Below, piece by piece: positions 33,099-41,882 of a stretch of 44,577 bases of DNA; positions within the stretch are counted from its first letter, which is position 1; each line of letters starts with the position of its first letter. The position numbers were made by a program, and so were the translations under genes. The notes below the pieces were generated by a model that made no database searches, was not told the DNA's origin, and worked only from the letters and a program-made list of their open reading frames with translations. The stretch comes from Acetonema longum DSM 6540 (lineage in GTDB: Bacteria; Bacillota; Negativicutes; Sporomusales; Acetonemataceae), in assembly GCF_000219125.1 (NCBI RefSeq), contig NZ_AFGF01000024.1:1-44577 (forward strand), in the 5' to 3' direction.

Positions 33099-34421
33099 AT
33101 GTCCTTATTAGCCGTTGTTGGTTTTTCCATGATTATTGTATTTATGTATTTACTGATGACAAAACGAATCACCGCAATGAATGCTCTTATACTGATTCCG
33201 ATCATTGTTGCAGTAGGACTTGGATTTGGGCCGTCTGTCGGCAAAATGGCGCTGAACGGGATTAAGAGCGTGGCGCCGACAGCAGTGATGATTGCCTTTG
33301 CGATGTTCTATTTTTCAATTATGATTGACGCGGGAATGTTTGACCCGCTCATGAAGAAAATTTTACAGACAGTGAAAGGAGATCCGGTGAAAGTCATTGT
33401 TGGCACCACAATTCTGGCAGGACTGGTTTCGCTGGATGGTGACGGACCGACAACCTATATCATTACTACGACTGCTATGATGGCTGTGCATAAACGGCTG
33501 GGGATTAGACCGATCATTTTACCCACTGTAGCGGTTATGGTTGTGGGCGTTATGAATATCGTACCCTGGGGAGGGCCTACAGGAAGGGTCATGAGTGCAT
33601 TGCAGCTGGAGGCGTCTGATGTATTTATTCCTCTGATTCCCTGTATGATTGCCGGGGCTGCATGGGTGCTTCTGTGGTCTTATCGTTTGGGGATACAAGA
33701 ACGGAAGCGGTTGGGGATAACCGCTTCAAACGCCAATACAGCGCAGTTTGATGCCCTCGCCTCCGCTGAAGCTGAAATGGACGAGGAAGCGCAAAAGCTG
33801 AAACGGCCTCATTTATTCTGGGTCAATGTGATCATGACTGTCGTTTTGATGGCAGCCCTGGTTGTTGAACTGATGCCGCTGAATGTCCTGTTCATGATTG
33901 GAACAGCCTTAGCGTCAGTCATAAATTACGGCACTAACATTAAGGTGCAGCAGGATCGAATCTGTCATTACGGGCAAAACATCATGCTTAATGTTGCGAT
34001 GGTGTTGGGGGCTGGCATCTTTTCCGGCATTATGGGGGAAACCAAAATAATCGATGCTATGGCAAATACATTGACTCAATCCATCCCCCCTGAATTTGGC
34101 TCCCGCATTGCATTGATTACAGCCTTGTCAAGTCTGCCTTTTGACTACTTTTTAACCAATGACGCCTTCTATTTCGGCATTGTGCCGCTGCTGGCAAAAT
34201 ATGCAACCAATTTTGATATCAGCGCCGCGGAGATCGCCCGCGCATCATTAGTGGCTCAGGGATGCCATCTCTTAAGTCCGCTCGTGTCATCCACTTATGT
34301 CTTGCTGGGCTTAACGGGAGCCACTCTGGATGACTTAACGCGCAGCGCGCTGCTGCCCTCGATCGGGACATCCGTGGTCATGCTGGTCACCGCACTCGTT
34401 TTGGGCATTATCCCATTTTAG
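33099..34421 (+). CDS. CitMHS family citrate/tricarboxylate transporter
   Basis: 440 residues when started at 33099 (GAGGAG 8 bases upstream). About 12 membrane segments with CitMHS motifs: LDGDGPTTYIITTTAMM, VPWGGPTGRVMSAL and the C-terminal LPFDYFLTNDAFYFGIVPL. CitMHS proteins import metal-citrate complexes or related tricarboxylates in exchange for protons. Encoded in the middle of the operon, it supplies the substrate for the aconitase-family enzyme. The Mg or Ca preference cannot be told from sequence. Confidence 0.88.
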   Translation: MSLLAVVGFSMIIVFMYLLMTKRITAMNALILIPIIVAVGLGFGPSVGKMALNGIKSVAPTAVMIAFAMFYFSIMIDAGMFDPLMKKILQTVKGDPVKVIVGTTILAGLVSLDGDGPTTYIITTTAMMAVHKRLGIRPIILPTVAVMVVGVMNIVPWGGPTGRVMSALQLEASDVFIPLIPCMIAGAAWVLLWSYRLGIQERKRLGITASNANTAQFDALASAEAEMDEEAQKLKRPHLFWVNVIMTVVLMAALVVELMPLNVLFMIGTALASVINYGTNIKVQQDRICHYGQNIMLNVAMVLGAGIFSGIMGETKIIDAMANTLTQSIPPEFGSRIALITALSSLPFDYFLTNDAFYFGIVPLLAKYATNFDISAAEIARASLVAQGCHLLSPLVSSTYVLLGLTGATLDDLTRSALLPSIGTSVVMLVTALVLGIIPF

Positions 34422-34543
34422 GAAGTGTTTGATCAAGTCGCTTGATTCTTTTTGCATCTTGCTGCCGGGGCAGTCCGCGGGCGAGGAAAGCAGAAACAAT
34501 GCCGGCGATCAATATATGAGAAAATAAGGAGACTTGATCGGAT

Positions 34544-35746
34544 ATGATTTCTGTCATCAAGGTGTTCGTGACCTTAGTGTTAGTCGTGGTTTTATTGCAC
34601 AGAAAATTCGGCATTGGCAATTCCATGCTGGCGGGCGCAGGCTTGTTGTTTATTATGTGCTCCCCTCAGATAACAACATTGCAATTGGCGGTAAAAGGAC
34701 TGCTCTTAAGCGGGAGCACGTGGGAAATCCTGTTTGCTCTTTACCTGGTCATGTGCGTAGAATACCAGCTTAGGACGCATGGCATTATCGACGGCCTAAT
34801 GGAGGCTGCCCGTGTCTTGCTGAAGAGCGACAAGGTCTTATTGGCATTAATGCCTGCTTTTCTCGGTTTTTTACCATCTCTCGGCGGCGCCGTATTTTCT
34901 GCGCCATTAGTCGAGGCGGCCGCCAGGCAATACGCTGTTTCACCGGAGCAAAAAGCCGGGATCAACTACTGGTTTCGTCATTTGTTTGAGTGCGTTAATC
35001 CCATTATGCCTGCACTGCTGTTAGCTGCTCAAATTGTACAAATCCCGGTAGGCGTCCTGATTGTCCATATGCTTTGGGTTCCGGTTTTTTGCCTTATAGT
35101 CGGATGGCTTTATTACATTGCACCGCTAAAAAGGCAGGAAGAAGCCCGGGTTTCACACATCGCCGCGCAGTCGAAACGAAGCGGCATCGGGGCTATAGCC
35201 ATGGCAACAGGACCGATCCTTGTCAATTTCATTTTGGTCGTGGCGTTTGGATTCGGGCCGGCTTTGTCTATGCTGGTGGCGGTAGCGGGGATGATTTTGC
35301 TGCTGCGGCAAACGCCGGATGGAATTTTTTCGATGCTGAAACATGCATTGGATAAAAAGCTGCTGTGGGGTATAATCTGCATCTTATTTTTTCAGCAGAT
35401 TTTGACACATTCAGGGATTATCGCTGAGGTTGCCCATGTATTACAGAATTCCGGCATTCCGCTTATGATTGTCATTGGTTTGATTGCTTTTCTGGTGGGG
35501 ATCCTCGTAGGCACCGGTCAAGGCTTTGTAGCCATCACATTCCCCCTGGTTGCCGCAATTTCCAAGGGGAATGTCAATATAGCCGCAGCGGCTTTTGTGG
35601 CCGGGTTTGCCGGGCAAATGCTTTCGCCTGCGCATTTGTGCCTTTTAGTCTCTTTAGATTATTATAAAGGAGATTTCCTTTCCGCCATGAAGCCTATTAC
35701 CTTGTTGACCGGCACTCTATTACTGGTATGGTTCATCGTATTGTAA
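34544..35746 (+). CDS. DUF401 family membrane protein
   Basis: 400 residues, about 10-12 membrane segments, matching the DUF401 family (PAFLGFLPSLGGAVFSAPLV, NYWFRHLFECVNPIMPALLL, GFAGQMLSPAHLCLLVSL). Function unknown, but the architecture is that of an ion-transporter-superfamily permease. An AAGGAG lies 12 bases before the ATG, rather far. Follows CitMHS after 122 bases without a terminator, so probably in the operon. Possible role: product exporter or a second carboxylate carrier. Confidence 0.85.
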   Translation: MISVIKVFVTLVLVVVLLHRKFGIGNSMLAGAGLLFIMCSPQITTLQLAVKGLLLSGSTWEILFALYLVMCVEYQLRTHGIIDGLMEAARVLLKSDKVLLALMPAFLGFLPSLGGAVFSAPLVEAAARQYAVSPEQKAGINYWFRHLFECVNPIMPALLLAAQIVQIPVGVLIVHMLWVPVFCLIVGWLYYIAPLKRQEEARVSHIAAQSKRSGIGAIAMATGPILVNFILVVAFGFGPALSMLVAVAGMILLLRQTPDGIFSMLKHALDKKLLWGIICILFFQQILTHSGIIAEVAHVLQNSGIPLMIVIGLIAFLVGILVGTGQGFVAITFPLVAAISKGNVNIAAAAFVAGFAGQMLSPAHLCLLVSLDYYKGDFLSAMKPITLLTGTLLLVWFIVL

Positions 35747-35844
35747 ATCCTTTTATCCGTGTAGTGTGCAACAAGAGGCATGGGACAGGCGCCTTGCTCC
35801 CCAGAGCGCAAAAAGCGCGCGCTCCACGCTTAATCCGATAATTA

Positions 35845-35895
35845 AAACAGGCGACTTGTCCGCAGCGATGCGGGACAAATCGCCCTGTTTCTTTT
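35845..35895 (+). terminator. terminator of the tricarboxylate operon
   Basis: Long stem: AAACAGGCGACTTGTCC at 35845-35861 pairs with the segment ending GCCCTGTTT at 35890, with small bulges, followed by CTTTTC. The interval 35747-36020 holds no gene. Confidence 0.8.
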
Positions 35896-36020
35896 CTTCC
35901 CCACAATAAAAACGGCGATAAAGCCTAAACGCAGTCTTATTTTCACGTACCGCCGGATATAACCCAAACGAGCAGCCTCATCCTTAACGGATGATCGAGC
36001 ACTAGAAAATAAAGACTATC

Positions 36021-38066
36021 TTAAACCTGAAATTTAGCAACAGCCGCTTGCAGTTCATTCGCCAGCGCAGCCAGACTTTGACTGGATGAAGAAATTTGCT
36101 GCATTGAAGCCGATTGTTCTTCCGTTGCAGCTGAAACTGTCTCAGCTTCGCCTGCAACCGTTTGACTGGTTGCATCAATTTCCTTGATCGATTCTGTTAA
36201 GGTTTTATTACCGTCGGCAACGGTTTGCATAGCCGCAGACACATCTTTGATTTGCGTTGAGAGGCCAAGCACAGCCGCAACAATCGCCTCAAAAGCTTCC
36301 CCGGTTTGGTTGGATAAAGCGATGCCCGCGTCAATGCCTTCCGCGCCAGCCGTCGTTGCTGCAACCACTTGTGTGAGGTTGCTTTCATTTTCTGCCACTA
36401 ATACGGCAATTTTCTGGGCTGCCGCATTCGATTCCGCCGCCAGTTTTCTGACTTCCTCGGCGACTACCGCAAAGCCGCGTCCCTGTTCACCCGCCCTCGC
36501 CGCTTCAATAGCGGCATTTAAAGCAAGGAGATTGGTTTGTCCTGCGATCGCGGAAATGAGCTGAATCATTTCGCTAATATATCGTGAGCTTTTACTTAAG
36601 TCAGCAATCAATCCCTGGGTTACAGCTGTATTTTGGCCAATTTCCTGCATTTTCGTCAAGGAAGTGGCAACTACGCTGCGCCCTTCCTCGGCAGCTTTGG
36701 ATGTATCCATTGCCGCCTGCGATACGCGGTCTGCAATCGCAGCGCCCTGATCAACCTCTTCTTGTATACGCTCGGCAATCTTCATGATCTGATTGGCGCT
36801 AACCGCTTGATGATCAGTGTTCTGGGCGATCTGTGCGATAGAATTTGCCACCTGGCTGGCTGCCTCGGCGGATTGCTGCGCGCCGGCGGTTAGTTCTTCG
36901 CTGGCAGCGGCAAGCTGTGAGGATTGCGACTGAACATTACCGACTAAATTACGCAGATTTACATTCATTAAAATAATACTGTCCGCTAATTGGCCGATTT
37001 CACCCTTATCATCAATCGTTCTTTCAATCCTCTTCAAATTACCGCCGGCAATCGTTTGTGCGACTTGATTGATTTTCACGATAGGCTTGACAAAAGATCT
37101 ACCGAAAAAGAAGGTTAGAATAAGGCCAGCCGCCAAGGCGCTTACAGATAACCCCAGAAGAAGCCTGGTGAAAGTGTTCATTTCACTTTTGGCATCGGCT
37201 GCGGTTGTTGTCAAGAGCAATACCCAACGCTGACCGCCCGGCAGATCTATAGGGGCAAATAACCCAAACTGTTCTTCACCGCTGCTAAGCGACGAATATT
37301 GTACATGCATCTTTATGTTTTTATCAGCTGCCTCTTGAAATCCGTTTACGAATTCGGCGGCAAGCTTGGGAGCCGTTCCTGCCTTGCGCTGCAATTCAGC
37401 CGAGATTTCACCTGTTCGGATATTCATGTTGCCATTGCGTTCGGGATTCCTGGGATGAATAATATATTGGCCGCTGCCTTCTATCAGTACACCATAGCCC
37501 TTCTCTTTAAAGGTAATCCCGTTTATAAGCGCATCCATATGGTCCAGTGCATAAGTGCCGAATACAGCCCCGATAAGCTGTCTGCCCCGGAAAACAGGAA
37601 CGCAAAATGTGACTGCCTGTTTATTAAGGGTATCGGAAAAGAAAATATCTGAAACATAGCTCGCCTGTAAAGCTACAACTTTTTTGAAATACTCCCGGTC
37701 ACTGACATTGAGCGCATTGCCTCTGGCATTGATCCCGTTTCCGTCCGCCCGGGCAAAATAAATATTATTAAAATTGCTGAAATGATCCAATGCCTCTTTT
37801 AAAACCGGCTGTATTCTGGCTAAGTCACCGCTTCTCACCTGGTCAAAGCGGCTGATTCCTTCTAGCTGTGTAATGGCGGTATCGATTTGTTTTTGGATAT
37901 TCGTAATTGCGCCGTCCGCAATAGCATCCTCCAGTTTATTCTGGCTAGCGGTTAAATGGGTATTGGAAACATAAAAACTACTCCCTGATACAATCAGCAA
38001 AGTAACGAAAATAAGTGCGCCGATAAGACTCGTGAGGCGAAATTGAATACTGTGTTTAAAGCTCAT
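36021..38066 (-). CDS. methyl-accepting chemotaxis protein with double Cache sensor
   Basis: 681 residues: N-terminal membrane segment (about 12-33), dCache_1 sensor (about 35-300, with [14 protein letters not shown] near 121-134), second membrane segment (about 305-325), HAMP and the cytoplasmic signalling hairpin ([20 protein letters not shown]). The Cache part lacks the Arg-x-Trp-Tyr amino-acid signature. It lies next to the tricarboxylate operon but reads the other way (convergent with it). A carboxylate ligand is possible. AGGTTAATATTGT lies just before the ATG. Confidence 0.92.
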   Translation of the reverse strand: MSFKHSIQFRLTSLIGALIFVTLLIVSGSSFYVSNTHLTASQNKLEDAIADGAITNIQKQIDTAITQLEGISRFDQVRSGDLARIQPVLKEALDHFSNFNNIYFARADGNGINARGNALNVSDREYFKKVVALQASYVSDIFFSDTLNKQAVTFCVPVFRGRQLIGAVFGTYALDHMDALINGITFKEKGYGVLIEGSGQYIIHPRNPERNGNMNIRTGEISAELQRKAGTAPKLAAEFVNGFQEAADKNIKMHVQYSSLSSGEEQFGLFAPIDLPGGQRWVLLLTTTAADAKSEMNTFTRLLLGLSVSALAAGLILTFFFGRSFVKPIVKINQVAQTIAGGNLKRIERTIDDKGEIGQLADSIILMNVNLRNLVGNVQSQSSQLAAASEELTAGAQQSAEAASQVANSIAQIAQNTDHQAVSANQIMKIAERIQEEVDQGAAIADRVSQAAMDTSKAAEEGRSVVATSLTKMQEIGQNTAVTQGLIADLSKSSRYISEMIQLISAIAGQTNLLALNAAIEAARAGEQGRGFAVVAEEVRKLAAESNAAAQKIAVLVAENESNLTQVVAATTAGAEGIDAGIALSNQTGEAFEAIVAAVLGLSTQIKDVSAAMQTVADGNKTLTESIKEIDATSQTVAGEAETVSAATEEQSASMQQISSSSQSLAALANELQAAVAKFQV

Positions 38067-38218
38067 ACAATATTAACCTCCGCTTTAGAATTTTTATTTC
38101 CACTAACTGTTTCTCCATAGTGGCTCTCCGGCCATCGTCAAAGCTCTAAGAGCGAAGTAAACAGCAGATTTGGATTATATGCTTTTGGGGAACGCTATCT
38201 CTTCGGAAAAATCTGCAA

Positions 38219-38239
38219 ATTATATCCTATACAGTATAG
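38219..38239 (-). promoter_or_regulatory. putative promoter with palindrome upstream of chemoreceptor 36021
   Basis: Minus-strand -10 box TATAAT at 38219-38224, with a perfect palindrome CTATACAGTATAG at 38227-38239 in the spacer region. The roughly 150-base leader to the start holds a GCAGATTT/AAATCTGC long-range pairing (about 38164-38218), a GCTCTTAGAGC hairpin and a CCACTA/TAGTGG hairpin, so it could be a structured 5' untranslated region. No known riboswitch motif was recognised. Confidence 0.4.
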
Positions 38240-38302
38240 ATAACTTTCCGGGAAAAATAAAATACATATCTATGATGTTACGCAATAGAAAACCCAAATA
38301 AC

Positions 38303-38326
38303 AAAAATGCGCCCCTGTCTGGGGCA
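38303..38326 (-). terminator. terminator of the NlpC/P60 gene
   Basis: GCCCC (38311-38315) pairs with GGGGC (38321-38325) around a 5-base loop; on the minus strand it is followed by ATTTTTG. Confidence 0.75.
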
Positions 38327-38331
38327 CAAGA

Positions 38332-38372
38332 CGGAACCCGCCGGAGGTGCACAGCAATCCCGGCGGGTTCCG
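38332..38372 (-). terminator. hairpin copied from the DUF2922 locus
   Basis: Perfect 13-base stem CGGAACCCGCCGG (38332-38344) with its complement at 38360-38372. The AACCCGCCGG core and the bases after it match the terminator at 6155-6188 and the sequence downstream of it. It lies between the NlpC/P60 gene and its U-run terminator. Confidence 0.6.
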
Positions 38373-38376
38373 TGTA

Positions 38377-38476
38377 TCATGCTGCTGTTTTACTGTCCGG
38401 AATATCCGGCGAGACGGTTTCGCGGATCCGGATACGGAGCTTTACCGCCTCTATTAAGTCAGTTTCGTACTCGTAT
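38377..38476 (-). pseudogene. DUF2922 C-terminal remnant
   Basis: Just behind the NlpC/P60 stop the minus strand reads ETDLIEAVKLRIRIRETVSP and runs to a stop at 38377. The end of the intact DUF2922 protein at 6226 is DIMDARIRTRETVSLA, so the match RxRxRETVS is direct; bases downstream (CGGAACCCGCCGG stem and TGTTTTACTGT) also match. No start remains. A duplicated 3' end plus terminator, about 100 bases. Confidence 0.65.
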
Positions 38477-39166
38477 TTATCGTACTATCCGTCGTGCCCC
38501 AATATAACGGGGTTCCCAATAGGAACTGTTCATCCGGTCAATAGCAACCCCCCGGCTGGAAGTAGCACTGACAAATTTTTTGTCTCCGAGATAAATGCCG
38601 TTATGAGACGCCCCGGGCGCATATGTGGTAAAAAACACCAAATCACCTGGCCGCAGTTGGTCATAGCGCACCGGCAGGCCGACTTCAAACTGCAGGTCGG
38701 CAGTACGGGGCAGGCGAATCCCATGCAGTGCGAACACATACTGGGTAAAACCTGAACAATCAAATCCATCGGGAGCACTGCCGCCCCAAAGATAAGGCAC
38801 TCCCTGATATTGCTTCGCTGCAAAGAGAATCTGTCCGACATCGGCGCTGCCGCCTAAGCCGCGACTTGCCACTATATCATCGGAGCGCAGCGCACTCCAG
38901 GTACCATCACCAACAATTCCGTCTGGGTAGAGCCCGTTAGCGGCCTGAAAAGCCTTAACCGCTGCTTCCGTCTGCCTGCCAAATAGGCCGTCAGTCGTCC
39001 CGGCAGCATAGCCGAGATTGCTGAGCCGCTTTTGCAGCATAACCACGTCCGGACCGCTGTCACCCCGCCGGATCACTGCCGTCTCTGCACTCACCGGCGC
39101 CATACCGCTGCCAATCAGCACCAGCGATATAAGCATGATCACCTTTAGCAAGAAATGTTGTTGCAA
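38477..39166 (-). CDS. NlpC/P60 family peptidoglycan endopeptidase with peptidoglycan-binding domain
   Basis: 229 residues: signal peptide (about 1-27, ending VSA), a PG_binding_1 domain (about 30-93, VMLQKRLSNLGYAAGTTDGL) and an NlpC/P60 domain (about 110-229). Catalytic C137 (GFDCSGFTQYVF) and H188 (ASHNGIYLG) are present; the third position is Ser in KKFVSATSS rather than the common His. Exported DL-endopeptidase for wall remodelling. The DUF2922 remnant and its terminator follow immediately. Confidence 0.9.
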   Translation of the reverse strand: MQQHFLLKVIMLISLVLIGSGMAPVSAETAVIRRGDSGPDVVMLQKRLSNLGYAAGTTDGLFGRQTEAAVKAFQAANGLYPDGIVGDGTWSALRSDDIVASRGLGGSADVGQILFAAKQYQGVPYLWGGSAPDGFDCSGFTQYVFALHGIRLPRTADLQFEVGLPVRYDQLRPGDLVFFTTYAPGASHNGIYLGDKKFVSATSSRGVAIDRMNSSYWEPRYIGARRIVR

Positions 39167-39250
39167 TTCTTTACCGCCTCCCCAGGCTTGTCTCCCCGTG
39201 ATACCGATTGTACCAAATAAATATGACGAAATGATGATCGTAACAAATAA

Positions 39251-39274
39251 AAAACCGGGAATATTCCCGGTTTT
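39251..39274. terminator. bidirectional terminator near the 40-codon frame
   Basis: AAAACCGGGA pairs with TCCCGGTTTT around ATAT (39251-39274), with A and T runs outside, so it works on both strands. On the minus strand it directly follows the short frame 39275-39397. Between two divergent genes such a terminator has no other obvious job. Confidence 0.75.
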
Positions 39275-39397
39275 TTACAAGCTTATTTGGGGTGACCGAT
39301 TTTCCCGTTTAATATATCTCTGCTCAATATCTGAAGCATCTGCGAGCGACAGGCCTGGCATGAGGCGCTTTTTTGCGTATAAACCAAGGAGCAGCAT
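39275..39397 (-). CDS. possible 40-residue small protein
   Basis: Frame of 40 codons, MLLLGLYAKKRLMPGLSLAD at its start and a stop directly before a strong terminator. The ribosome site is weak (GCGGGG). The sequence is unlike known families to me. It reads away from the Fur-box promoter of the TonB receptor and toward the NlpC/P60 gene. It may instead be the surviving end of a longer lost gene. Confidence 0.35.
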   Translation of the reverse strand: MLLLGLYAKKRLMPGLSLADASDIEQRYIKRENRSPQISL

Positions 39398-39433
39398 GGC
39401 CCCGCGTTTCTTTTAAAATTTGGAAGAAATCAA

Positions 39434-39463
39434 TTGACACTGATTATCATTATCATATATACT
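39434..39463 (+). promoter_or_regulatory. Fur-controlled sigma-70-type promoter of the TonB receptor
   Basis: TTGACA at 39434-39439 and TATACT at 39458-39463 with an 18-base spacer. The spacer holds GATTATCATTATCAT (39442-39456), which matches the Fur box core of GATAAT repeats and would block both promoter boxes when iron-bound Fur is present. The transcript has a leader of about 170 bases before the start codon. Confidence 0.75.
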
Positions 39464-39638
39464 TTGTTTTATATCAGAACAAGCTGAATCCGTAGCGATT
39501 CCCAGGCAGGGAACATCAGAGGGAAGTTACGTGCGTTCAGTACCGTTTTGCCGCCCAGCCATTGCTATTGCGCCGGGAAAAGCAGGCTTTTCGGCATGAA
39601 CCAGGGACCCTATATCGTAAAGGAGTGTAAGGGAACGG

Positions 39639-41816
39639 ATGAAAAAAACATTAAGCCCGGCCAAAAAAAGACTGCTGTATGCCCTGATCGGCAGCAGTCT
39701 TTTTTGGCAATATCCCGTTTACGCCGCCGAAGAAGCGGGGCAGCCCCCGTCCGAAGAAGCCGCCCGGGAAGCAGCCGCAGCCGATGATGCGGCGCAGGGG
39801 GAATATGTTCTGGAAGATGTGGAGGTCACAGCCGCAAAAGACACCGGCTATGTTGCCAAACGCAGCTCTATTTCTACCAAGACCGATACGCCGCTCAACG
39901 AAACGGCTCAGTCCATCAGCGTAGTTACCCAGAAACAGATGGAAGCCCGCGCCGTACAAAATTTGGATGAAGCCATCGCCTATACGCCGGGCATCACTTC
40001 CACCACATACGGCAAAGACGCTCGCGGCTACAGCTATGCACTCATCCGGGGGCTTAGCAGCGGCAACTATTCGACCTTTACCGACGGCCTGCGAAATCCG
40101 GTCGGGTCGTTTGCCACCGTCAGTACCGACACCTATGCTTTTGACCGGATTGAAATCCTGCGGGGGCCGGCTTCTATTCTTTATGGCGCCAACGCTCCCG
40201 GCGGTCTGTTTAATCAGGTTACCAAGCAGCCAACGGAGCAGGAACTGCATGAAATTCAAATTCAGGTCGGCAATAATGCTACTAAAAGTATCGCCCTGGA
40301 CATCGGCGGGACGGCACGTGCGGACGGCCAACTGCTGTTTCGTCTGACAGCCCGGACCCAGGAACAGGATCTTGAGCAGGACTATAGCAGCGGCAAAAGT
40401 GTTTTTATTGCTCCAGCGCTAACGTGGAAGCCGGATGATGACACGAAATTGACCATCTTAGCCACTTACCAGAAAAATGATGTTAAAGGCTCCTCTACAG
40501 GCACTCGGCAAATTTTTTCATCCGATCATCCACTGTACGGATATCCCAGTACAATATTTATCGGTGAACCGGATTATGACCGTTTCGAACGGGAGCAGAA
40601 ACAGATCGGCTATATTTTTGAGCATCAGTTCAACAATGTATGGTCAGTAACGCAGACTGCCCGCCACTCCGATATTGACATACAGTATCAATATCTGGAC
40701 ATAGGAGACAGCGGACTTAGCAGCGATGGCCGTACCTTAGACCGCAAGGCATATGCAATGCCGGAAACCTTGAGCGCCGATACCATTGATACCCATTTTC
40801 AGGCCAAATGGTCAAACGGGGCATGGTCGCATACAACTTTACTGGGTTTTGATTACCAGCGGCGCAACTTTGATTCCCGCTGGCTAACCGGCCCTGGCCC
40901 CAGCCTTGATTTAGTGAGCTTGAATTATGGCCAGGCGGTACCCACGCCGGATGTTCCCTTTTATTCTCAATTGTCCCATATGCGGCAGCGCGGTTTATAT
41001 CTACAGGATCAGGCGAAATTGGGAAACCGTTGGGTATTTTTGGCGGGCGGCCGCCGGGACTGGTATGAAGATGACAGGGACAGTGAGAGCATCAAGCAGA
41101 CGGCCAATACCGGCCGGGCCGGCATCGTCTATCATGCCACCGACGAGCTGTCTCCTTATATCAGTTATACGGAATCCTTCGAGCCGCAATCCGGCGCTGA
41201 CCGGTACGGCAAGGCTTTTGTGCCGACCACCGGAACCCAGCACGAGCTTGGCGTTCAGTACGAACCAACCGGGGGCAATGCCCGGTTTACCGCCGCCGTA
41301 TTTGACCTGCGCCAGCAAAATGTCCTGACCGCCGATCCGCTGAACGAAACCTTTCCCAGCCAGCCTGAGTACAATGTACAAACCGGAGAGGTAACATCAA
41401 AAGGGCTGGAACTGGAAGCCAATCTGACACCGGTTAAGGGTCTTAATATTATTGCCGCCTATACCTTGCTGGATAATAAAACAACGAAGAGTACGGTGGC
41501 AACAGACATTGGCAAACACACCGCAGGAGTTGCCAGGCATGTCGCCGCGTTCTGGACCGATTACACGATACAGGAAGGCAAGGCGAAAGGGCTAGGTTTT
41601 GGCGGCGGGGTGCGCTATATTGGTTCCCGTTATAATAGCGCCAACACCGCCAAGCATCCGGGAGTGGTAGTGACCGATGCTATGGTCCACTATGACCTGG
41701 ACGAATGGCGGCTGGCACTGAACGTCCGCAATCTGTTTGATAAGTTTTATGATGTCGGCAACGGCTATGCCGGCGAAGGCCGGACTGTGCTGCTGACAGC
41801 CACGCACCGCTGGTGA
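39639..41816 (+). CDS. TonB-dependent siderophore receptor (FhuA/FoxA-like)
   Basis: 725 residues: signal peptide (about 1-29, ending VYA), plug domain (about 75-190, with QSISVVTQKQMEARAV, FDRIEILRGPASILYGANAP) and a 22-strand barrel ending in an aromatic residue (THRW). Ferrichrome/hydroxamate-receptor-like. It is the first gene of a Fur-promoted pair with the PepSY protein. Two weak ribosome sites (AAGGAG at about 39620 and AGGGA at about 39630) are seen before the ATG. Outer-membrane location implies a diderm envelope; no TonB/ExbB/ExbD genes are in the window. Confidence 0.92.
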   Translation: MKKTLSPAKKRLLYALIGSSLFWQYPVYAAEEAGQPPSEEAAREAAAADDAAQGEYVLEDVEVTAAKDTGYVAKRSSISTKTDTPLNETAQSISVVTQKQMEARAVQNLDEAIAYTPGITSTTYGKDARGYSYALIRGLSSGNYSTFTDGLRNPVGSFATVSTDTYAFDRIEILRGPASILYGANAPGGLFNQVTKQPTEQELHEIQIQVGNNATKSIALDIGGTARADGQLLFRLTARTQEQDLEQDYSSGKSVFIAPALTWKPDDDTKLTILATYQKNDVKGSSTGTRQIFSSDHPLYGYPSTIFIGEPDYDRFEREQKQIGYIFEHQFNNVWSVTQTARHSDIDIQYQYLDIGDSGLSSDGRTLDRKAYAMPETLSADTIDTHFQAKWSNGAWSHTTLLGFDYQRRNFDSRWLTGPGPSLDLVSLNYGQAVPTPDVPFYSQLSHMRQRGLYLQDQAKLGNRWVFLAGGRRDWYEDDRDSESIKQTANTGRAGIVYHATDELSPYISYTESFEPQSGADRYGKAFVPTTGTQHELGVQYEPTGGNARFTAAVFDLRQQNVLTADPLNETFPSQPEYNVQTGEVTSKGLELEANLTPVKGLNIIAAYTLLDNKTTKSTVATDIGKHTAGVARHVAAFWTDYTIQEGKAKGLGFGGGVRYIGSRYNSANTAKHPGVVVTDAMVHYDLDEWRLALNVRNLFDKFYDVGNGYAGEGRTVLLTATHRW

Positions 41817-41882
41817 GAATTGAAAGCACTTCTGCCAGCTTCAAAAATTTTGCGATCATGCGATAGATAATAGGAGGGTTTC

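Noticed and set aside
39480-39638. Cobalamin or other riboswitch in the TonB receptor leader
   Set aside because: No B12-box or other aptamer core found; the Fur box explains regulation.
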